This document shows, one piece after another, positions 11,931-17,129 of a stretch of DNA of 17,129 nucleotides. Within the stretch, counting starts at the first letter, position 1. The number at the start of each line of letters is the position of its first letter. The stretch is from DATKGX01 sp035510555. Lineage in GTDB: Bacteria > Patescibacteriota > Microgenomatia > Levybacterales > UBA12049. Under the pieces are notes generated by a model. It was not told the DNA's origin. It made no database searches and saw nothing but the letters and a program-made list of their open reading frames with translations. The position numbers were made by a program, and so were the translations under genes. The stretch is taken from assembly GCA_035510555.1 (NCBI GenBank), contig DATKGX010000026.1, positions 1 to 17,129 on the forward strand, in the 5' to 3' direction.

Positions 11931-14339
11931 TTAATTGGCTTTGAAAAAACTTAAAGCGTTTGCCGCCGCTTTGTCCCAGCTTTGGGTCAAATTATGATCG
12001 TTTCCAGGATAAAATAAAAGGCTGGCCGTTTTATTTAAACTAATCAGGTTATCATATAGTTCAATTGAAGTGCGGTATGAAACAGTATTATCTGCGATGC
12101 CGTGATTAATTTGAATCGGCGTCTGAATATCTGAAAGATAATTTATTGGCGATACACTTTGCCAAAGCAGAGGATTTGTCTCAGGAGTGCCCATAACTTT
12201 AAAAGTGCTTGCGTAATAGTTTGGGTTATTTTTTGTTTCCTGCAGCCACGGAACGTGGGATTTGCTAAACCAATCGACAAGGTTAGTAACCGGTCCCCAG
12301 ATAACAGCCGCTTTTATTTTAGCTAAAATTTCCGGGTTTTTGCCGGCGATTTCAAGGACCTTAAGCGTAATCTCCCCGCCCATAGAATGTCCGTAAAGGT
12401 ATATTTCATTCGAGTTGGCTTGAGAAATATTGTTTAGAGATGCGATTAGATTTAAAACATCAACCGGATAAGCAAAACGCATTAGAGCCGTGTCTTCCGT
12501 TTCCGATTTTCCGTTTCCCCGATAATCTGGCTTTAAAACCAAATAACCTTTGCCCGAAAAATAATCGGTAATGCTTTTGTACGAATTGATTGTGTCGTAA
12601 TCTGCCGGCTCGATAAATCCATGATTAATAATTACGACCGGGTATCCTCCGGTCGGCATTTTGGAGGTTGGAATATTCATTAAAGCATATTCTTTAAGCC
12701 CATCCGATAAATAGGAGATAACGTAGCTTGAAAAGGTTTTTGAAGAAGAAACTTTTTTCTCAATCGCAATTTGGCTTTGGGCGTACTCCCTGTTCTGTAA
12801 TGAAGAAATTGACCATGGAAAAAGATTGATTTGTTTGGTAGTAGGTTTTTTCTCCAAATACAGATTTTTTTTCTCAAAAACAATAAAATCCCCCTGTTTA
12901 AATACCTCAATATAATTTTTATTGCTTTCCATGTTTTTTGCCATTTCTTGTTGTGCTTTAAGAGACGGTTGTGCGAACTTGTCATTAAGTAAAAACAAAA
13001 TAACATCTGCTTTGTCAATGCCGATAGGAATGGTGTAGATATTTCTTCTCCTGGAAAGATGCGAGCCAAGGTTATTGGTCGCGGCAATACTATAACGGGG
13101 AGGAATATTAGAAAGGAAATTATCGATGACTTGTTTATTTGCGACTTGCTTGACAAACATATCAATGCTCTGATGTTTTGATCCAGGAAGCGGGCCAAAA
13201 ATAAAAGCAGAAAGCAGAGCCATTCCCAGAAGATAAATAATTATTAGACGGTTATTTATTCTAGGAAAATGCCTCGTAAGGTAGGATACAGCATAAATGG
13301 AAGAGATTGTCAGAAATGGTGTTATGGCTGCTGTGTATTGATAATAAATTTCGTGGAGTTGCGCGTTGCTACTTAAAAGATTAATTGCTAAATCAGGAAT
13401 AGCAAAAATTAGGTAAAACGGAGCCAGTAAGGAAGTTAAGCCAAAAGGCAACAGTAACTCAATCAGGTATTGTACTTTCTGCGGCTGTAATATAATCGAG
13501 ACAGTTTTTAAAGGAGAAAATAAAATATTTTTGGAAATGTTTGAAGCTGTTCCGCCAAAATCGGAGTAATAAGCTAGGGCAAAATGTTCTCCCCCTCTGG
13601 CTATCGGAATAAATTTCCAAATCAAAAGATAGCAAACGAAAGCCGAAGTCAAAAATATGAATAAGCCAAGAATAATCTCTAAAATTTGTTGCTTAGAAAA
13701 TCTGAATCTGAATTTATTTTCAAAAGTAATCCTAAAGACAATCGCTAACCCAAAAAGCGAGATAATCGCCCAAACCTCCTCTTTAGTTAGTCCAGCCAAA
13801 ATGGCAAAAATTAGAAAAAATAAATATTTTCTCCGAAGATAGAAATAAAATGCCCCGAGTAAAAGTGTTGTTCCTAAAGCTATGGCGTGAAAGTCATAAA
13901 GGTTAGAAAATTGAAGCGCCGGATTAAGAAGATAAATTGCCGAGAAAGTTATAGCCAGATTTTTATTTTTTAAAAGTTCATTGGCAATCAGAAAAACAAA
14001 AATTGCACCAAGTCCCAAAACAGCAGTTTGTAAAAGAAGCAGCATTTGCGGATTTGACCAGATTAAGTATAAAGGAGAAATTAAGATTAAAATAAAATCG
14101 GCATGAAAAGCCAACCTCGAAATTGTCGCTGTGCCGTTAGGGTCGGTAATCTGGAAAATCCGGCCATGAATTGTATTCCAGACCGCCTGATCCATGTTGC
14201 CAAGATCAAACCGCCCGGTGTAAAAATTACTGTATCTTAAAAGACTGGCTATGCTAAAATAGGCAATATAAATTAGTATAAAAACAGCAAGCGCTATTTC
14301 ATATTTATGCTGTTTGATTAAATTTAAAATAGTCTTCAT
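11931..14339 (-). CDS. DUF2079 membrane protein fused to a C-terminal serine alpha/beta-hydrolase
   Basis: The protein has 802 residues. Residues 1-380 hold about ten membrane helices and match the DUF2079 family (FDLGNMDQAVWNT 44-56, FHADFILILISPLY 78-91, YLLNPALQFSNLYDFHAIALG 136-156), which is related to membrane glycosyltransferases that use lipid-linked sugars. Residues 385-495 are the soluble tail typical of that family. Residues about 535-802 are a prolyl-oligopeptidase/acyl-peptidase-like hydrolase: oxyanion region INHGF (571-575), nucleophile S652 in GHSMGG, acid D750 in HGIAD, H782 in GNDHNL. The hydrolase should lie outside the membrane. The substrate is unknown; transfer plus hydrolysis on envelope glycolipid is a guess. 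The start overlaps the upstream gene's stop by ATGA, so the two are coupled. Confidence 0.85.
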   Translation of the reverse strand: MKTILNLIKQHKYEIALAVFILIYIAYFSIASLLRYSNFYTGRFDLGNMDQAVWNTIHGRIFQITDPNGTATISRLAFHADFILILISPLYLIWSNPQMLLLLQTAVLGLGAIFVFLIANELLKNKNLAITFSAIYLLNPALQFSNLYDFHAIALGTTLLLGAFYFYLRRKYLFFLIFAILAGLTKEEVWAIISLFGLAIVFRITFENKFRFRFSKQQILEIILGLFIFLTSAFVCYLLIWKFIPIARGGEHFALAYYSDFGGTASNISKNILFSPLKTVSIILQPQKVQYLIELLLPFGLTSLLAPFYLIFAIPDLAINLLSSNAQLHEIYYQYTAAITPFLTISSIYAVSYLTRHFPRINNRLIIIYLLGMALLSAFIFGPLPGSKHQSIDMFVKQVANKQVIDNFLSNIPPRYSIAATNNLGSHLSRRRNIYTIPIGIDKADVILFLLNDKFAQPSLKAQQEMAKNMESNKNYIEVFKQGDFIVFEKKNLYLEKKPTTKQINLFPWSISSLQNREYAQSQIAIEKKVSSSKTFSSYVISYLSDGLKEYALMNIPTSKMPTGGYPVVIINHGFIEPADYDTINSYKSITDYFSGKGYLVLKPDYRGNGKSETEDTALMRFAYPVDVLNLIASLNNISQANSNEIYLYGHSMGGEITLKVLEIAGKNPEILAKIKAAVIWGPVTNLVDWFSKSHVPWLQETKNNPNYYASTFKVMGTPETNPLLWQSVSPINYLSDIQTPIQINHGIADNTVSYRTSIELYDNLISLNKTASLLFYPGNDHNLTQSWDKAAANALSFFKAN

Positions 14340-15274
14340 CGTTTATTTACTTTCGCCGCTATCTCAAAAGCTGAAACTGTCATGACAAATATCAGCTCTG
14401 AAATTATCAAAACAATTCTTGAAAAAATGCTTAAGAATCCGGCAGTGGCGACCGAAATAAGATTACTTAGTCCTAATGTAATAATGCCCTCGCGAATGCC
14501 TAATCCCATCGGTGTTATAAACGAGAGATAGCCGGCAAGAAGCGCAAAAGTGAAAAACGCCGATAATTCAAGATATAATCTTGGCTCGAAACTAAATACA
14601 GAAAGACAGGCGGACAGAGTGGCGGCTCCGAAAATGAAAAAAGCAACGGTTGAGATAATAGTCAGCGTCGCTTTCTGATTTAAGGAATATCCCGGCAAAA
14701 AAAGATTAGCCCGAAAATTTCCCAGTCCCCGCTTTTGGAAAAGTAAAGCTACGACGGCCGAATAAAGAATAATTGCCGCTGCCGAGCCCAAAATAATAAT
14801 TTGCATCTCTTTTAATAATTGCGTTGACTGACCAGTGTTTAATATCAGCGGCAGGCAAAAAAGGGAGATAAGAGTACTGGAAATAATAATTAATTGTATT
14901 TCGTCCAAAAGCGCCAATCCAACCAGTTTTTTGTCTGCTCCTACGTCTTCGAATAAAGAGACCCGGCTTAAAAATGACCAAACATTGCCCGGAATATAGC
15001 GTTTAAATTCAGAGATTTCCCAGAGGTAGGCAGTCTGCATAAACGGTATCTGATGACCTTTAAACTCAAGGATTTTTTGCCACAGATAGCAGCGCAAAAA
15101 ATAATAACTGACAAATAAAATTACCGATAAAATTAACAATGGGATATCGACATTGAGTATTCTGGCTTGAATGAAAATAAATTGCGGTAAGAATAGTCTG
15201 ATTAAAAAAATTATGGCAATGATTGCCAATGGCCAGCCGACAAAGAATTTAAAAAAAGAAATTGTCTTATTCAT
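14336..15274 (-). CDS. LPG-synthase transmembrane-domain protein (UPF0104/flippase-like)
   Basis: This membrane protein has 312 residues from the ATG at 15274, with about eight helices. It matches the membrane part of lysylphosphatidylglycerol synthases and the UPF0104 group: the conserved EISEFKRYIPGNVWSFLSR segment (near residues 90-108) and the P-x-GLGIREG loop (ITPMGLGIREGIITLG) near residue 255-270. The cytoplasmic aminoacyl-transfer domain of MprF is absent, so a lipid translocation or polyprenyl-sugar role is more likely than lysyl transfer. A longer reading from 15331 is open but would overlap the permease gene by 65 bases. The MNKTIS start overlaps its stop by 8 bases, fitting translational coupling. 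Confidence 0.85.
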   Translation of the reverse strand: MNKTISFFKFFVGWPLAIIAIIFLIRLFLPQFIFIQARILNVDIPLLILSVILFVSYYFLRCYLWQKILEFKGHQIPFMQTAYLWEISEFKRYIPGNVWSFLSRVSLFEDVGADKKLVGLALLDEIQLIIISSTLISLFCLPLILNTGQSTQLLKEMQIIILGSAAAIILYSAVVALLFQKRGLGNFRANLFLPGYSLNQKATLTIISTVAFFIFGAATLSACLSVFSFEPRLYLELSAFFTFALLAGYLSFITPMGLGIREGIITLGLSNLISVATAGFLSIFSRIVLIISELIFVMTVSAFEIAAKVNKR

Positions 15275-16451
15275 AACGAAGGGCGTCAATCGGGCTAAGC
15301 TTAGAAGCTCTAATTGCCGGAGCCATACCAAAAATTATGCCAACCGCGACCGAAAAACCAAAGGCCAACACAACCGACCATAAAGTGACGGTTGAGACAA
15401 GCAAAATGGCGATAACAACCGAAACCAACATTCCTAAGGCTATTCCAACGACGCCTCCGGTAACCGACAGCATGACCGCTTCAAATAAGAACTGTTTTAA
15501 GATGTCGTATCTTTTGGCACCTAAGGCTTTTCTAAGTCCAATTTCTTTTGTCCGCTCCGTTACTGACACAAGCATAATATTGGCAACTCCAATTCCGCCG
15601 ACCAAAAGCGAAATTCCGGCAATGCCTCCCAAAGCCAGCGAAAGCGCATTGGTGATGCTGGAAATGGTAGTTAATAGTGAGTCGGCTGTTTCAATTGAAT
15701 AGTCGTCGGAAGTTAATGTTTTTGATAAAGTTTGATTTATTTGTTTAATAACGAGCGGTAAAAGTTCAGGCGTATTGGCGGCAACGTCAATTCTTGAGAC
15801 AGTAGTTATTCCATATTGGCTACCGGCGGCTTCTGCCGAAATAAAGGCTGCATTGTCCTCGTCGATTCCCGCAACGGAGCCAAGTTTGCCATAAACCCCA
15901 ACTATCGTATAAAGTTTAGTACCTAAGAATATTCTTTTCCCCAAAGGATTGGAGTTGCTAAAAAATTTATTCTTGACGGTTTGCCCAATTACCGCAACGT
16001 TTGCTCCCGATGATTCCTGTCCGGCGGTGAAGAAATGTCCCTGTGTAACTTTAAGTACCTGAACGACTTCGGGATACTGGGAGGAGACACCAAGTACAAA
16101 TGCACCTTTGTCTTTAACATTCTTATACTTGAATGTTTCCACTTGTCTAATTTCGGGAGTGACTTTTCCCGTAGAGACCAACCTTCTCTGCATATCCTGG
16201 CTATTTTTAATGGTAAGTTTATTTGAAAGGATAGCTCCTAATCCTCCGGAGCTTCCCGGCATAACAAAAATAACGTTTGAACCCAGAGAGGAAATTTCGT
16301 TAGTGATATAAGTTTGTAAACCCGAGCCAATTGAGACTAAGACAATAATCGCAAATACACCGATGGTAATACCAAGAGTGGTTAAAAAACTTCTTAATTT
16401 ATTTCCCCAGATGGCTTTTAAAGATAAGGTCAAAAGTTCTTGAATATTCAT
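15267..16451 (-). CDS. MacB/FtsX-type ABC transporter permease
   Basis: This is the membrane subunit of a mechanotransmission-type ABC exporter, 394 residues. A membrane helix at about 21-42 is followed by a large extracytoplasmic domain (about 43-265, the MacB periplasmic-core type, with SSLGSNVIFVMPG and NPLGKRIFLG). Three further helices carry the signature TERTKEIGLRKALGAKRYDILKQF and the ending PAIRASKLSPIDALRYE. It pairs with the ATPase immediately upstream (ATGA overlap, 16448-16451). Such systems move lipoproteins, peptides or antibiotics, or transmit force to cell-wall hydrolases; the cargo here is unknown. Bases 15487-15508 within it recur exactly beside tRNA-His. Confidence 0.92.
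   Translation of the reverse strand: MNIQELLTLSLKAIWGNKLRSFLTTLGITIGVFAIIVLVSIGSGLQTYITNEISSLGSNVIFVMPGSSGGLGAILSNKLTIKNSQDMQRRLVSTGKVTPEIRQVETFKYKNVKDKGAFVLGVSSQYPEVVQVLKVTQGHFFTAGQESSGANVAVIGQTVKNKFFSNSNPLGKRIFLGTKLYTIVGVYGKLGSVAGIDEDNAAFISAEAAGSQYGITTVSRIDVAANTPELLPLVIKQINQTLSKTLTSDDYSIETADSLLTTISSITNALSLALGGIAGISLLVGGIGVANIMLVSVTERTKEIGLRKALGAKRYDILKQFLFEAVMLSVTGGVVGIALGMLVSVVIAILLVSTVTLWSVVLAFGFSVAVGIIFGMAPAIRASKLSPIDALRYE
15487..15508. repeat. 22-bp exact direct repeat, copy 2 (inside the permease gene)
   Basis: This is identical to 1437-1458. On the minus strand it encodes Y-D-I-L-K-Q-F, part of the coupling helix region conserved in FtsX/MacB permeases. The match stops sharply at both ends. 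Confidence 0.8.
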
Positions 16452-17104
16452 TTTGTCACCAGCATGCCGTCCTCAAGATGCAAGATTTTCTTGGCCTGCG
16501 CCGCAATATCATGTTCATGTGTTATCAAAACAATGGTTTTACCCTCTTTATTCAATTGTTTCAAGGTGTTCATGACGTCTTTTCCCGAGTGGGTATCAAG
16601 ATTGCCGGTTGGTTCATCGGCCAAGATTAATTCCGGGTCGTTCATTAAGGCTCTGGCAATCGCCACCCTTTGTTGTTGCCCACCGGACATTTGGTTAGGT
16701 CTTTTATTCAAATGGTCTTCTAGCCCTAATTCAGTCAACAGTTCAACGGCTTTTTCCATTCGCTCTTTAGGACTGGTGCCGGCGTAGATAGCGGGTAAAA
16801 TAACATTTTCGACGGCCGAAGATTTTGGCAATAAATTAAATGATTGGAAAACAAATCCGATTTCCTTGTTTCGTTGGAACGCCTGCTCGTCTTCACCGAG
16901 TTTGGAGACATCAGTGCCGTTTAAAAAATAAGTTCCGGAGGTTGGCGTATCTAAAAGTCCAACAACATGCATCAGCGTTGACTTTCCGCTGCCCGACCTG
17001 CCTGTAATAGCCAAAAATTCACCTTTTTTAACGACTAAGTCAATGTCTTTTAAAGCCGTTGTCCCTACGTCAACGCCTGTATAAACCTTGGTAATGTCTA
17101 CCAT
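16448..17104 (-). CDS. ABC transporter ATPase of the MacB/LolD type (N-terminus possibly beyond the window)
   Basis: This is the nucleotide-binding subunit partnering the permease, 218 residues as drawn. It has Walker A GRSGSGKST (35-43), Q-loop FVFQSFNLLP (Q87), signature MSGGQQQR (139-146), Walker B LILADEPTGNLD (E164) and switch H196 in LITHEHD. All catalytic elements are present, and the LolD/MacB-typical NLLP and TGNLD segments fit. The ATG at 17104 has no ribosome binding site or -10 box at the usual distance. The frame stays open upstream to the window edge (DDIIKMVDITKVYTG), so the real start may lie past 17129. It is the first visible gene of a four-gene overlapping operon. Confidence 0.92.
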   Translation of the reverse strand: MVDITKVYTGVDVGTTALKDIDLVVKKGEFLAITGRSGSGKSTLMHVVGLLDTPTSGTYFLNGTDVSKLGEDEQAFQRNKEIGFVFQSFNLLPKSSAVENVILPAIYAGTSPKERMEKAVELLTELGLEDHLNKRPNQMSGGQQQRVAIARALMNDPELILADEPTGNLDTHSGKDVMNTLKQLNKEGKTIVLITHEHDIAAQAKKILHLEDGMLVTK

Positions 17105-17129
17105 TTTTATGATATCGTCTGTTGTTTTC

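Noticed and set aside
12680..13198. 172-codon open frame on the minus strand inside the DUF2079/hydrolase gene
   Set aside because: It is a shadow frame of a well-supported gene with biased, basic composition and no recognisable domain.
15275..15331. Longer start for the LPG-synthase-type protein at 15331
   Set aside because: It would overlap the permease gene by 65 bases and add a non-conserved segment. The ATG at 15274 gives a normal coupled overlap.
1..17129. Recoded genetic code (UGA as glycine or tryptophan)
   Set aside because: TGA ends several genes at sensible places, including ATGA overlaps at 16448 and 14336 and the deacetylase stop at 8974. The tRNA-Gly anticodon is UCC.
1..17129. 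CRISPR arrays, transposases, phage structural genes
   Set aside because: No regularly spaced repeats beyond the three rarA-end copies, and no transposase, integrase, Cas or phage protein motif was seen in any credible reading frame.

Overview
The window looks like chromosome from a small-genome, ultra-low-biomass bacterium of the Candidate Phyla Radiation (Patescibacteria), most plausibly the Microgenomates side. This is inference from style: low G+C, tightly packed genes, almost no Shine-Dalgarno sequences, mostly tRNAs without an encoded CCA end, and short membrane-anchored secreted proteins with Pro/Thr-rich 'TPTP' linkers. TGA behaves as a stop (gene junctions of the ATGA type), so the recoded Gracilibacteria/SR1 lineages are unlikely. 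No stretch longer than about 130 bases lacks a gene.

Layout. 1-1404: tRNA-Leu(UAA), tRNA-Pro(UGG), tRNA-Gly(UCC), a multi-pass membrane protein on the minus strand, then tRNA-Arg(UCU) and tRNA-His(GUG). 1405-4884: an accessory block between tRNA-His and the core gene rarA. It holds a GNAT-type protein, a possible ADP-ribosyltransferase-fold protein interrupted by a frameshift, a four-helix EamA-like transporter, and three small genes of unknown function. Most have a private promoter placed 6-8 bases before the start codon. 4885-7938: rarA and typA/bipA on the minus strand. 8023-9712: two secreted or anchored envelope proteins on the plus strand (NodB polysaccharide deacetylase; TM plus beta-domain protein). 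9777-11103: a 20-codon hydrophobic ORF and the Y-family polymerase dinB. 11084-11887 (minus): an ATP-cone plus Mrr-type nuclease protein, convergent with and overlapping dinB. 11931-17104 (minus): a four-gene overlapping operon made of an ABC ATPase, a MacB/FtsX permease, an LPG-synthase-type membrane protein, and an 802-residue DUF2079/serine-hydrolase fusion.

The most unusual signal is at the 3' end of rarA. Its last codons (K-F-Y-E-K-stop) are present three times in the same orientation: in rarA itself (4886-4904) and as two orphan copies at 4466-4484 and 4114-4132. The copies bracket two single-gene segments of about 352 and 420 bp. This resembles serial site-specific insertion of tiny gene cassettes at the rarA 3' end, with no recombinase in view. 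A second general signal is an apparent leaderless-promoter grammar (often extended TGnTATAAT, then 6-8 bases, then ATG) shared by most genes here. Other points of interest are a clean A-AAT-TTT slippery site at the frameshift, a start-region hairpin covering a ribosome binding site, a terminator-like hairpin in the typA leader, and a 22-bp exact repeat shared by the tRNA-His flank and the permease gene.
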